Shown piece by piece: positions 9,240 to 18,136 of a DNA stretch of 39,406 bases. The DNA lies in contig JABLUY010000297.1 in the NCBI GenBank assembly GCA_013306675.1, positions 1 through 39,406 on the forward strand. The letters run 5' to 3'. The stretch comes from Thraustochytrium sp. TN22 (lineage: Eukaryota > Sar > Bigyra > Thraustochytrida > Thraustochytriidae). Numbering within the stretch: position 1 is the stretch's first letter; every line of letters begins with the position of its first letter. Below the pieces are notes generated by a model that was not told where the DNA came from, did not search any database, and saw only the letters and a program-made list of their open reading frames with translations. Position numbers and translations under genes: made by a program.

Positions 9240-10765
9240 CTAAAGCTCGTCGCGGAGGATGGCGGCGCGAATGGCGGCCATGTTTTGGTTCATGCGGTAG
9301 AGGTTGTGCACGGTAATGAGGACGGCGGCAGTGGGCTCGTGGGCCTTGAGCAGGTGATGGACGTAGGCGGCCATGTAGTTGGTGCAGGTCGGGCAGTCGC
9401 AGCCTTGGAGCAGCGGGCCGGTGTCGAGCGCGTTGGCGGAGCGGCGCATCTGGCGCGTGGGCGCTCCCAGCGCCTGCAACGCGCCGCCGTGACGCGCGAG
9501 GCGCGTCGGGTACGACGAGTCGAAGGTGTCGGCGCCCAGCGGCACGGCGCGCAGGATACACTCCATGTCGCCAATGCCGAGGATGTGGTTGGGCTTGTCG
9601 TCCGGCAGCCGCGGCAGCACGAAGGAGAGCAGCCCCAAGAGATCATCGCGTGACTTACCGAGCGAGCCGCTGCGCGCGAGCAGAGGTGAGAGCCGTCAGT
9701 ACGCCTTGACATTGGCGAGGGGCTAACCTAGAGAAGCTCGCTCGAAAAGGGGCGCCCACCGCGAAAACGTACCCAACGGCGTGGCCGTCAAAGGCCATGC
9801 CTGTGAGCGTGTCGATGCTCTTCTGGCGCAGCTCCAAGTCCAGGCCGCCGTGAATGACGCTGTACATGGACTGGCCACGAGGGTCCTCGAGATGGCGCGC
9901 CAGACTCCGCGCCTCCCAGCGGTGTGTCATGGCGAAGGCCTCGTGCACGCGGTCCTCGGTCGCCGAGTACGGCAGCAGGTAGTCGAGCGGGATGATGATG
10001 TCAGCGCCGAGGTTCTTTTGCGCGTCCACCGAGGTCTCGGGCGTCAGCGTCAGCTTTTGCCCGTCCCGGTACGAGCGGAAGGTGGCGCCCTCCTCGTTGA
10101 CGCGGATGAGCGTGCTGGGCCGCTTCTTGGACCCCGCGCCCTTGAGACCCACGTCCTCGTCCAGATCTAGCGAGCCGGCCTCCATGGAGAAGATCTGGAA
10201 GCCGCCGCTGTCCGCTGCACAGCGAGCAAGACCGCCGCGTTGGCGCGCGTTAGTCTGGGCCTTTTGGCGCGCAAGCCAGCATCAGCATCAGCATCAGCAT
10301 CAGCATCAGCATCAGCATTAGCGCCAGCGCCGCGTTCAACTCACTAATGAGCGCGCCTTTGCGGTTCATGAACTTGTGCAGGCCTCCGAGCCGGCCCACG
10401 GTCTCATGGCCCGGATGCAGCACCAAGTGGTACGTGTTGCAGAACATGAGCTCGCACCCGAGCGCGTCCGCCGTGACGGTGTCCACCGCCTTGACGCTCG
10501 CATTGGTGGCCACCGGCACAAACCCCGGCGTCTGCACGACGCCGTGCGGCGTCTCCAGCAGGCCCACGCGCGCGCTGCGCTCGCCCGCGCCTCGTCAGCC
10601 CTCCGTTGGCCTCGCGCGCCGCGCCGCGCCGCGCCGCGCCGCGCCGGGCCCAGCCACCCAGCTTCCCAAGCCCAGCCCAGCCCAGCCCAGCCCAGCCCGA
10701 AGGCCGCCCTCCGCCACCCACCTCGACTTGGCGCTCTGGTGCAGCACGCGGAAGCGCAGCGGCAT
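9240..10765 (-). CDS. Queuine tRNA-ribosyltransferase catalytic subunit (TGT), four exons
   Basis: The enzyme exchanges the wobble guanine of GUN-anticodon tRNAs for queuine. My spliced model has exons 10722-10765, 10345-10574, 9773-10214 and 9240-9669. All three introns are GT-AG, the total is 1146 bases and the frame is intact (381 residues, the usual TGT size). The start reads MPLRFRVLHQSAKS, as expected for the family. Residues of note are TDSGGFQ at 92-98 (Asp93 general acid/base), Asp169, the nucleophile Asp289 in TFDSSYPTR, and the zinc site Cys329/Cys331/Cys334/His360. The usual IxQGG loop reads VIHGG, with His213 in place of Gln, and the next loop reads GGSLGK (239-244). In-frame ATGs up to 10876 could extend the N-terminus. 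The gene is divergent from the P5A ATPase gene. Confidence 0.92.
9670..9772 (-). other. TGT intron 3 (103 bases)
   Basis: Donor GTACGT begins at 9772 and acceptor GCGCAG ends at 9670. Splicing joins the AVG stretch to GSLGK, restoring the substrate-binding glycine loop and leaving the reading frame open through exon 4. Confidence 0.88.
10215..10344 (-). other. TGT intron 2 (130 bases) with hexanucleotide repeat
   Basis: A strong donor GTGAGT begins at 10344 and the acceptor TGCAG ends at 10215. Splicing restores the invariant TDSGGFQ motif across the junction. The intron contains about six to seven copies of a hexanucleotide (atcagc on the plus strand, about 10277-10318). Confidence 0.88.
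10575..10721 (-). other. TGT intron 1 (147 bases) with G-rich repeat
   Basis: Donor GTGGGT at 10721 and acceptor CGCAG ending at 10575. Removal joins the N-terminal strand to the GLLETPHG strand with the spacing seen in TGT proteins. The intron carries five tandem GGGCT units on the transcribed strand (10671-10699), which could form a G-quadruplex, and a CGCGG run. Confidence 0.8.
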
Positions 10766-10919
10766 GGCTGCCGGCCCGCCGCCGCGCCGCGACCGCGACT
10801 GCCGCCCGCCCGCCGGCGCCATCCGCGCCGCGCCGGGCGCCTCCATGCCGCGCCTCTCCTCGTCGCCGCGCGTCATGCCCGCAGACCGCTAACCGCGCGC
10901 GGCGTCCGAGGCTCCCGGC

Positions 10920-10966
<47 letters not shown>

Positions 10967-11136
10967 AGCGGCGGCCCTGGCCTCGGCCCCGGCGGCGCGC
11001 CTGGCGGTGGCGGCGAGCCCGCGAGGCTCTCGGGCGCCGGCGGCGAGGAGGACGAGGAGGACGAGCAGGAGGACGAGGAGAACCCGCGGCGGGCGCTGCG
11101 CGAGGAGGGCCCGTGGAGGGCTCCCTGGCGGCGACC
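10766..11136. promoter_or_regulatory. Divergent promoter region between TGT and P5A ATPase genes
   Basis: About 370 bases separate the head-to-head start codons. The stretch is extremely GC-rich and includes a GGC trinucleotide run (about 10923-10972). No TATA box is visible. The two genes must share it as a bidirectional promoter, unless the TGT start lies further upstream at 10876. Confidence 0.6.
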
Positions 11137-14100
11137 ATGGCGCGGTGCGAAAGCGTGGTGCGCGACGAGGCCGTGGCGGCCGCGAGCCTGCACGTCCGAC
11201 TGGGGCTGACGACGAGGCTCGACGTGGTGCCGTTTCTGCTGCTGTACGCCGTGCTGCTGGGCGTCATGGTGCAGAATGAGGTGGTGTGGGACCTGATGGA
11301 GGCGGCCGCGCAGGCCGCCGCGGAGAGCAGTGGCAACGAGACCAAGGGCGAAGGGACGTCCGCGGTGGCCGACCTCGTACCGGACGCGTGGCGCAGGCAG
11401 CGGTCCGAGTGGGAGCTCATCGGCTGGACGCTGGCCATTGTGGCGGCCGTGCTCTCCCACGCCATGGCGCTGCTGGGCGGCTTCTGGTCTGTGCCGCTGC
11501 GCAGGTCCCTGCGGTATCGGCCGGCGCGCAGCCTGAGCGAGGCCGACGTCGTCTGCGTCATCCCCAGCGAGCACCGCGGGTCGCCGGCCATTTGCGCGCT
11601 GCATCGGCGCGGCGCGCAAGCCCAAGAGGGCGCGGAAGCCGGCGACGAGGACGAAGGCAACGACCAGCGCTCGCTACTCTCGTACGGTCGGCGCAAGGTG
11701 TGGTTCGAATTTCAGCGCAAGCGCTACGGGCTGGCGGCCGGGCCCAGCGACGCAAGCGAGCCCGGGCGGTACGTCTTCGAGGCGCTGGACTACCCGGACC
11801 GCGGCAAGGCGCGCGACTACCTGGAGTGGAAGGGTCACGCTTCGGATGCGCGCGTCGTGGCGGCGCGGGCCAAGTGGGGTCGCAACGAGTTCGACATCCC
11901 GCTGCCGCCGCTCAAGGAGCTCTTCATCGAAAACGCGCTAGCCCCTTTTTTCCTCTTTCAGGTGCTGTGCGTGGCGCTGTGGTGCCTGGACGAGTACTGG
12001 TACTACTCGGTCTTTACCCTGATGATGCTGGTGCTCTTCGAGCTGACCGTGTGCAAGCAGCGGCAGCAGAACCTCGGCATGCTGCGCGGCATGCGGCACC
12101 CGCCGTACCCAATGTGGGTCTTCCGCAGCGGGACCTGGACGCATACGCTGAGCACAGAGCTGGTCCCGGGCGACCTCTGCTCCCTGACGCGGCCCAAAAA
12201 GCTCTTTCGCCAGCTGCAGGACGGCACGCACCAGCGCGAGGACGACGCGAACGTGCTGGTGCCGTGCGACCTCCTTCTTCTGCGAGGGACCTGCGTGGTG
12301 AACGAAGCCATGCTCACGGGCGAGTCGGTGCCCAAGATGAAAGAGTCCGTGCTCTCGCTCAGGCACGCGCGCAGTAACCTCGTGGACCAGCCGCTGGACA
12401 TGCACAACTCGGAGGTGGCGAACCACGTCGTACTGGGCGGGACGCGCGTCATTCAGCACGGACCGGAGCCGCTGGACCCGATGGACAAGGAGCTCGCCGT
12501 CGGCGTGGTGCCAACGGCGCCGGACGAGGGCTGTCTGGCCGTCGTGCTGCGCACGGGCTTCGAGACGAGCCAGGGCTCGCTCATGCGAACCATCCTCTTC
12601 AGCACGGAGCACGTCACAGTGGGGGACAAGGACACCTTTGTCTTCATCCTCGCGCTCCTCGTATTTGCCGTGCTGGCCTCGGCCTACGTTTTGGTGGAGG
12701 GGCTCAAGAACGAGCAGCAGTCGCGCTGGAAGCTCTTTCTGCACTGCATCATGATCATCACCTCGGTGGTGCCGCCGGAGCTCCCGATGGAGCTCTCGCT
12801 GGCGGTCAACACCTCCTTGTCGCGCCTCTTCCGGCTCAACGTCTTTTGCACCGAGCCGTACCGCATCCCGTTCGCCGGCCGTCTGGACGTGTGCTGCTTC
12901 GACAAGACCGGCACGCTGACGAGCGACAAGTACTTTGTGCGCGGCGTGGCGACGGCCGCCAGCGTAGAGGCCATGCACGGTGAGGATGGCGCGCCGCCGC
13001 CGCGCCTCGTGCCGGCGGAGGAGGCCGGCTCAGGGGCCACCCTGGTGGTGGCCGGCTGCCATCAGCTCGTGCGTGTGGACGGCAAGGTGGACGGCGACCC
13101 GATGGAGCAGGCGGCCGTGCGCGCCATCCGCTGGGGCATGACGGCGGACGGGCGCATGCTGAAGCGGGCCACGGCCGCGCCGGCCACCACGGCGGCCGCC
13201 AGCGCGGCCCGCCCGGGCGGCGCCGAGCCGCGCATGCAGGTGCGCATCCTGCACCGGCACCCGTTTTCCTCTGTACTCAAGCGCATGAGTGCGTGTGTGG
13301 CCGTCGACTCGCTCGACGCGCTGAAGAGGTCCACCACGACGCAGCTCGTGGTGGTGTGCAAGGGCGCCCCCGAGGCGCTGGAGCCGCTGCTGGCTCACGT
13401 TCCGGCCAGCTACACCAAGGCGTACCAGTCGCTCATGATGGCGGGCGGTCGCGTGCTGGCGCTTGCGCACAAGGAGCTGTCCTCCAAGATGACCGAACAG
13501 GCGGCCGGCCTGCTGTCGCGCGACGAGTGCGAGCACGATCTCACCTTTGACGGCTTCCTCGTGCTGGATTGCCCTCTGAAGCAGGACACGCGCGAGGCGG
13601 TGGACCAGCTGCGCCGGTCGCGGCACCGCGTGGTCATCATCACGGGCGACAACGCCCTGACGGCTTGCGATGTCGGCCGTCAGCTCGATCTCGTGGGCAA
13701 GGGCTCGGACGAGATCTTCCAGCTCACGCCGGAGCTCGAGTGGGCGCCCATTGACTCGCGCGGCGCGGCCCCGGACGACGCCGTGCGCGGCTTCGATCAC
13801 GGTCATAGCGCGCGTGTGCTGGCGCGCGAGGAGGGCAAGCAGCTCGTCGTGACAGGCGCCGCTCTGGACGCGATCGAGGCCGCACATGGCGGCGGGGGCG
13901 GGGGCGGCAAGGCCGGTAGCGAGCGCGAGCTCGCGCGCGCGCTCCGGCGCCTCTGCCCTTATGTGACCGTCTTCGCGCGCGTGTCGCCGCGACACAAGGA
14001 GGCCGTGGTGGCCGCGCTGGGCGCTGCCGGCTGCCGCGCGCTCATGTGCGGCGACGGCACGAACGATGTGGGCGCGCTCAAGCAGGCTGACGTGGGTGTC

Positions 14101-15024
14101 TCCATCATCAACTCGCCCGAGCACGAAGAGGCGTCGCGGCAGGCGCGCGAGCGCGCCAAGCGCAGCGTCTCCAAGCACAGCTGGGGCGCGCTGCCGGCCG
14201 CGGAGCGGCTGCAGGCCGAGCTGCAGGCCATGGAAGCCGAGCAGCGCGGGAGCTCCGTCGTGCAGCTCGGCGACGCCTCCATCGCCTCGCCCTTCACGTC
14301 CAAGTCCACGTCCATTATGTCAACCGTGCACATTATCCGTCAGGGCCGCTGCACGCTCGTCACCACCATCCAGATGTACAAGATCCTTGCGCTCAACTGC
14401 CTCGTTTCGGCCTACTCCATGTCCGCGCTCTACCTGTACGGCGTCAAGCAGGGGGACACGCAAGCTACGCTGGCGGGCCTGCTCATTGCCGGGCTCTTTA
14501 TGTTCATCTCTTGGGCTGAGCCGCTCGAGCGCCTCTCCGCGGAGCGGCCCGTCACCTCCGTCTTCGCGCCCTCGGTCCTTTTCTCGCTCGTGGGCCAGCT
14601 CATCGTTCACTTTGCCAGCCTCTTTGCCGTCTTGCAGCTCACCGCGCCCTTTGTGGAGGAGGGCGCCGACGAGATGCGCCCGGACGCGGACTTCAAACCG
14701 AACGTCATCAACTCCGCCGTCTTCCTCATCGGCCTGTGCATGCAGTGCAACGTCTTTGGTGCCAACTACCACGGCCACCCCTTCATGCAGAGCCTGCGCG
14801 AGAACAAGCTCTTTTCGCGCGTCCTCGTCGCTACCTGGGGTCTCGCCATGCTCCTCGCCGCCGAGCTCGTGCCGGGGCTCGGCGAGGTGTTCGAGCTTGT
14901 GCCCCTGCCCGAGGCCGACGACTACCGATTCAAGCTCCTGCTCGTCATGATTGCCGACACCGCCTGCGCTTGGGGATGGGAGACCTTTGTGCGCTTTGTT
15001 GCAGTCAGCGTCGCCACTGCTTAG
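11137..15024 (+). CDS. P5A-type P-type ATPase (Spf1/ATP13A1 family)
   Basis: A 1295-residue P-type ATPase. The TGES actuator motif lies at 394-397, PPELPMELSLAVN begins at 546, the phosphorylation site DKTGT has Asp589, and the hinge GDGTND is at 972-977. The PPELP(M)ELSLAVN signature in the fourth transmembrane helix separates P5A from P5B and other classes. P5A pumps sit in the ER membrane, where yeast Spf1 and human ATP13A1 extract mis-inserted moderately hydrophobic helices. The N-terminal hairpin helices (about 27-45 and 108-125) and C-terminal membrane helices after 1080 are evident. It is somewhat longer than usual (about 1150-1220), with low-complexity inserts near 660-700 and 910-925. 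The ATG at 11137 sits in gcgaccATGg; the upstream open frame is only GC-rich flank. Confidence 0.96.
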   Translation: MARCESVVRDEAVAAASLHVRLGLTTRLDVVPFLLLYAVLLGVMVQNEVVWDLMEAAAQAAAESSGNETKGEGTSAVADLVPDAWRRQRSEWELIGWTLAIVAAVLSHAMALLGGFWSVPLRRSLRYRPARSLSEADVVCVIPSEHRGSPAICALHRRGAQAQEGAEAGDEDEGNDQRSLLSYGRRKVWFEFQRKRYGLAAGPSDASEPGRYVFEALDYPDRGKARDYLEWKGHASDARVVAARAKWGRNEFDIPLPPLKELFIENALAPFFLFQVLCVALWCLDEYWYYSVFTLMMLVLFELTVCKQRQQNLGMLRGMRHPPYPMWVFRSGTWTHTLSTELVPGDLCSLTRPKKLFRQLQDGTHQREDDANVLVPCDLLLLRGTCVVNEAMLTGESVPKMKESVLSLRHARSNLVDQPLDMHNSEVANHVVLGGTRVIQHGPEPLDPMDKELAVGVVPTAPDEGCLAVVLRTGFETSQGSLMRTILFSTEHVTVGDKDTFVFILALLVFAVLASAYVLVEGLKNEQQSRWKLFLHCIMIITSVVPPELPMELSLAVNTSLSRLFRLNVFCTEPYRIPFAGRLDVCCFDKTGTLTSDKYFVRGVATAASVEAMHGEDGAPPPRLVPAEEAGSGATLVVAGCHQLVRVDGKVDGDPMEQAAVRAIRWGMTADGRMLKRATAAPATTAAASAARPGGAEPRMQVRILHRHPFSSVLKRMSACVAVDSLDALKRSTTTQLVVVCKGAPEALEPLLAHVPASYTKAYQSLMMAGGRVLALAHKELSSKMTEQAAGLLSRDECEHDLTFDGFLVLDCPLKQDTREAVDQLRRSRHRVVIITGDNALTACDVGRQLDLVGKGSDEIFQLTPELEWAPIDSRGAAPDDAVRGFDHGHSARVLAREEGKQLVVTGAALDAIEAAHGGGGGGGKAGSERELARALRRLCPYVTVFARVSPRHKEAVVAALGAAGCRALMCGDGTNDVGALKQADVGVSIINSPEHEEASRQARERAKRSVSKHSWGALPAAERLQAELQAMEAEQRGSSVVQLGDASIASPFTSKSTSIMSTVHIIRQGRCTLVTTIQMYKILALNCLVSAYSMSALYLYGVKQGDTQATLAGLLIAGLFMFISWAEPLERLSAERPVTSVFAPSVLFSLVGQLIVHFASLFAVLQLTAPFVEEGADEMRPDADFKPNVINSAVFLIGLCMQCNVFGANYHGHPFMQSLRENKLFSRVLVATWGLAMLLAAELVPGLGEVFELVPLPEADDYRFKLLLVMIADTACAWGWETFVRFVAVSVATA

Positions 15025-15076
15025 TCATTTGATGAGGTGTGGGGCCGAGAAGGGGGGAAGGGGGGAAGGGAAATTG

Positions 15077-15630
15077 AAGTCAACCACTGCATTGCAGTGG
15101 GAATGCATTGTTTGGACCTGATTTTGATGTACTCATGGCTTGCCTAACAGAATCGAAAACAACAACTAGAAGGCTGGTCAGGTCGTCAGGACTTCAAGAG
15201 TGCACGGATCTGAGCGCGAGCCTCCGAGAACGCGTCTTTTGAAGAGAGGGGTGGGGGGTTCCAAGTCAACCACTGCATTGCAGTAGGAACGCACTGTTTG
15301 AACCTGATGTTGATGCTCTCACGGCTTGCCAAACAGAATCGAAAACAACAACTAAGTAAAAGGCTGGTCAGGTCGTCAGGACGTCAAGAGTGCACGGAGC
15401 TGAGCGCGAGCCTCCGAGAACGCGTCTTTTGAAGAGAGGGGTGGGGGGGGGTTCGAAGTCAACCACTGCATTGCAATGGGAACGCACTGCTTGAACCTGA
15501 TGTTGATGGCTCTCACGGCTTGCCCAACCAAATGGAAAACAACAACTTAAAGGCTGGTCAGGTCGTCAGAACGTCAAGAGTGCACGGAGCTGAGCGCGAG
15601 CCTCCTCGCGCTCCTCGGAAAACGCGTCTG
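15077..15630. repeat. Three tandem ~186-193-bp units derived from the 3' end of the adjacent gene
   Basis: Copies begin at about 15077, 15263 and 15456 with the shared start aagtcaaccactgcattgca. Periods are 186 and 193 bases. The third copy runs into the C-terminal codons of the minus-strand gene ending at 15566. The first two retain, in frame, a diverged version of its last ~15 codons (FSEARAQ.RALL, then a stop). So the unit is the gene's 3' terminus plus 3' flank. Units differ by point changes and by the length of a G tract. The block is less GC-rich than its surroundings. Confidence 0.92.
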
Positions 15631-18040
15631 CTCGAAGCGGGCGGTGGTCTCGGAGCTCCTGGTGCTGCTGCAGCTGATGTTGGGTCATCAAAAGGTCATC
15701 AAGCTGCGAGCGTGCGTCTTCGCGTGCCTTGGCCAGCGCGGGAGAGACGCAAACTGCGGTGCGGGCGGGCGCCGAGCACGGTCGGAGGGTATCTTGACCT
15801 GGTCGCTGCTGCACATCTAGGATGGTCATGAGCAGAGCCTGGGCCGCGAGACGCTCCTCGTCAAGCGCGGCGTTGTGATTGCCATCCTCGAGGCAGAGGT
15901 CGCCGGGCCGCTCTTTGCGGACTCTGCAGTGATGCGCCTCGTGCGCCATGGCACTGAGCGGGTCTTGGGTCCTCTCGACCTCCTCGGCCTGGTCGCCGCG
16001 AACGCTGACCTGCAGGAGCACGCGGCCGCGGTGGTCTCCGTGCTGCAGGGCCACCCAGCGCGGGCCCTGTGCGGTGGTGAGGTCCAGCTGCATGAGCGGC
16101 TGGAAGAGCTCCCCGAGAAAGATGGAGTCTGAGCCTTGCGCCGCGTCCAAGATCACGTCGTCCCCCGCCTGATCGGCCACGCGCGCGGCGCGAAACTCGA
16201 TGAGGAGGTGCTCGGTTTCGAGCTTTGCGACAGCGACATTGGCGAGCTGCACTGACGCGACGTGGCGCGGCCATGACGCTTCGTAGGAGGCAGCGGCGAC
16301 GAGAGTAGCGCGGGCGGCGCGGCTGCTCGCCTCGCTGGAGATGACGAGCGTGTCCTCTCCGTCCTCGCGGCACTTTTGGCAACTGGAAGCGACAAAGAAG
16401 ACGGCGTGGCCCGCGCTCAGACCGACGAGGCCATCGACCGCAAGGACGCGCACGGTTGCCGAGGCGGTGGCGTCGGCAGCGTCGGCTGCGGCCGCCGCGG
16501 TCGAGAGCGTGCGGTCCAGGACATCGGCCCGATAGAGTCGCGCGTCATCGGTGCGCTGCGCCTCCTGCAGGACGCGGCGTTTGTTGTAGTAGCCCCACAC
16601 GAGATCGTCCTTGAGCACGAAACCTGCGTCATCCCGGTCGAGGTGTGCCCAGATCATGGCGAGGTCGTCGGGCGGGAGCTGCAAGGGGCGCAGCATGCGG
16701 TCAAGGTCGGTGCGGCGGACGTAGCCGCGGCCGGCGTGGTCGAGGCGCGCGAAGGCGCGGTCAAAATCCAGGTAGTGCGGGTCGTAGGTCTTGGCGAGGC
16801 CGCGCAGGACGTCAAAGGCGGCGGCGACGCGACCGTGCTGGCCTCTAGGCGTGCCGCGCGCGTCAGCTGGCGAGGTGCTGGACGCGCCGGCCCTGGAGAT
16901 GGCAAGAGAGGCAGCCTGCACAGGGGCGGCGTCGGCGGTGCTTGGTCTGCGCAGGTGGGCGAGCTCACGCAGGGGCAGCGGTCCAGGCCCGAGCGCGGCA
17001 CTTTGAGAATGGGCGCCAGCATTGGCGGCCTTGGAGAAGGGCGCACAGCTCCGCTTCATTCGAGCCATCTCGCGCACGTGGCGCACCTTGTCGCGACGGG
17101 CCTTGGCCTCAAGTCGTTGCGAGATCTCGTTGGCCTCGAGGGCCAGCTGCATCTTTTGCTTGTATGCGCGATGCTCCTGGCGGCCCTGCGCGTGCGCGTC
17201 GCGTACCTGGTCGAGTCTGGCGCGCTGGCGCGCCTCGAAGGCCCGCGCTGTGATCTCTTGCTCCTTTGCGGCGTCCTGCTGGCGCTGCAGCTCGCGCGAG
17301 ATGTGCTGCACGGCGAGGTCCGCCTGGGCGAGCTGGTCAGAGCACACCGAGGCGGCGCGCATGCGCTCGTTCTGCGCACGCATGCTCTCATGTCTTGCGA
17401 AGCCCTGTGCGGCCACCTCCTGGTCGCTCTCGTCGCTCGCGTCAGGATGCACCTCGGGTGGGCCACCGCCCGGGACGAGCCTGATTTGGACCGGCGAGCT
17501 GGCGCGCCCGTGCTCTTGTTGCTGTTCTTGCTGTTGCTGCTGCTGCTGCTGCTGCGAGGGCAGGCGGTGTCGTGTCTCGCGGCGCGCAATAGCTCTGCGC
17601 AGCCGCAGCAGGCGGCCCTGGTCGCAGTGCAGCGCGAGCGCCTTCTTGCCGGAGATGGTGCAGAAGAGGATGGCACCCAGAACGGCGGAGAAGACCGAGG
17701 CCGGCGGGACGCGGTGCTGGCCTGGTGCGCGCATCCATTGGTTCACTCGCGCGAGCTCCGTCTCCGCAGCGGCGTCCTCCACCTCGCCCTCGAGCTTGGC
17801 CAGGTCCTGCGCACGAAGGACCAGCGTCGCCTTGTGCTGGCGCGCAGCAGGGTCCACAGCCGTCACGCTCAGCGCGCGGCGGCCCACCTTGCCATGGTGG
17901 CCATCACTCTCCACCACCTGCGGTCTCACCTCCAGCTGCAAGAACCGCTTGCGCGCGCTGCGCTCTGTCGTGTCCGAGACCAGGAGCCGCGCCCCGCCCG
18001 TGTACACGGGCGGTCCGAACTCGGGCTCCGGCGTCCGCAT
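15566..18040 (-). CDS. Coiled-coil protein with EF-hand pair and C2-like domain
   Basis: An 824-residue protein of unknown role. In order it shows a short hydrophobic stretch (about 112-132, possible membrane segment), a Gln run near 160-173, a long charged helical/coiled-coil region (about 200-350), an EF-hand pair (about 427-490) and a C2-like beta domain (about 520-685) with LLIEFRAAR, FLGELFQPLMQL, WVALQ and RVLLQVSV. The tail is helical. EF loop 1 (DHAGRGYVRRTD) lacks ligands at positions 3 and 5; loop 2 (DRDDAGFVLKDD) is better preserved. This suggests a calcium- and/or lipid-responsive scaffold, which is inference. The frame is open upstream only through a GAGCC repeat, so the ATG at 18040 is chosen. 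The 3' end has been tandemly duplicated downstream. Confidence 0.75.
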   Translation of the reverse strand: MRTPEPEFGPPVYTGGARLLVSDTTERSARKRFLQLEVRPQVVESDGHHGKVGRRALSVTAVDPAARQHKATLVLRAQDLAKLEGEVEDAAAETELARVNQWMRAPGQHRVPPASVFSAVLGAILFCTISGKKALALHCDQGRLLRLRRAIARRETRHRLPSQQQQQQQQQEQQQEHGRASSPVQIRLVPGGGPPEVHPDASDESDQEVAAQGFARHESMRAQNERMRAASVCSDQLAQADLAVQHISRELQRQQDAAKEQEITARAFEARQRARLDQVRDAHAQGRQEHRAYKQKMQLALEANEISQRLEAKARRDKVRHVREMARMKRSCAPFSKAANAGAHSQSAALGPGPLPLRELAHLRRPSTADAAPVQAASLAISRAGASSTSPADARGTPRGQHGRVAAAFDVLRGLAKTYDPHYLDFDRAFARLDHAGRGYVRRTDLDRMLRPLQLPPDDLAMIWAHLDRDDAGFVLKDDLVWGYYNKRRVLQEAQRTDDARLYRADVLDRTLSTAAAAADAADATASATVRVLAVDGLVGLSAGHAVFFVASSCQKCREDGEDTLVISSEASSRAARATLVAAASYEASWPRHVASVQLANVAVAKLETEHLLIEFRAARVADQAGDDVILDAAQGSDSIFLGELFQPLMQLDLTTAQGPRWVALQHGDHRGRVLLQVSVRGDQAEEVERTQDPLSAMAHEAHHCRVRKERPGDLCLEDGNHNAALDEERLAAQALLMTILDVQQRPGQDTLRPCSAPARTAVCVSPALAKAREDARSQLDDLLMTQHQLQQHQELRDHRPLRADAFSEEREEARAQLRALLTF

Positions 18041-18050
18041 CGAGGGCGCC

Positions 18051-18136
18051 GCCGAGCCGAGCCGAGCCGAGCCGAGCCGAGCCGAGCCGAGCCGAGCCGA
18101 GCCGAGCCGAGCCGAGTCGAGCCGAGCCGAGCCAAG
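18051..18136. repeat. GAGCC pentanucleotide microsatellite in 5' leader
   Basis: About 16 copies of a 5-bp unit with a few substitutions, immediately upstream of the start codon at 18040. It would lie in the 5' UTR or core promoter of the EF-hand/C2-like gene. Confidence 0.9.

Noticed and set aside
10280-10318. CRISPR-like regularity of the atcagc units
   Set aside because: Simple hexanucleotide repeat without spacers, inside a spliceosomal intron of a nuclear gene.
10404-11696. 430-codon minus-strand frame across the TGT 5' part and the ATPase 5' end
   Set aside because: It overlaps the true TGT exons in another frame and the P5A coding start on the opposite strand. No family resemblance.
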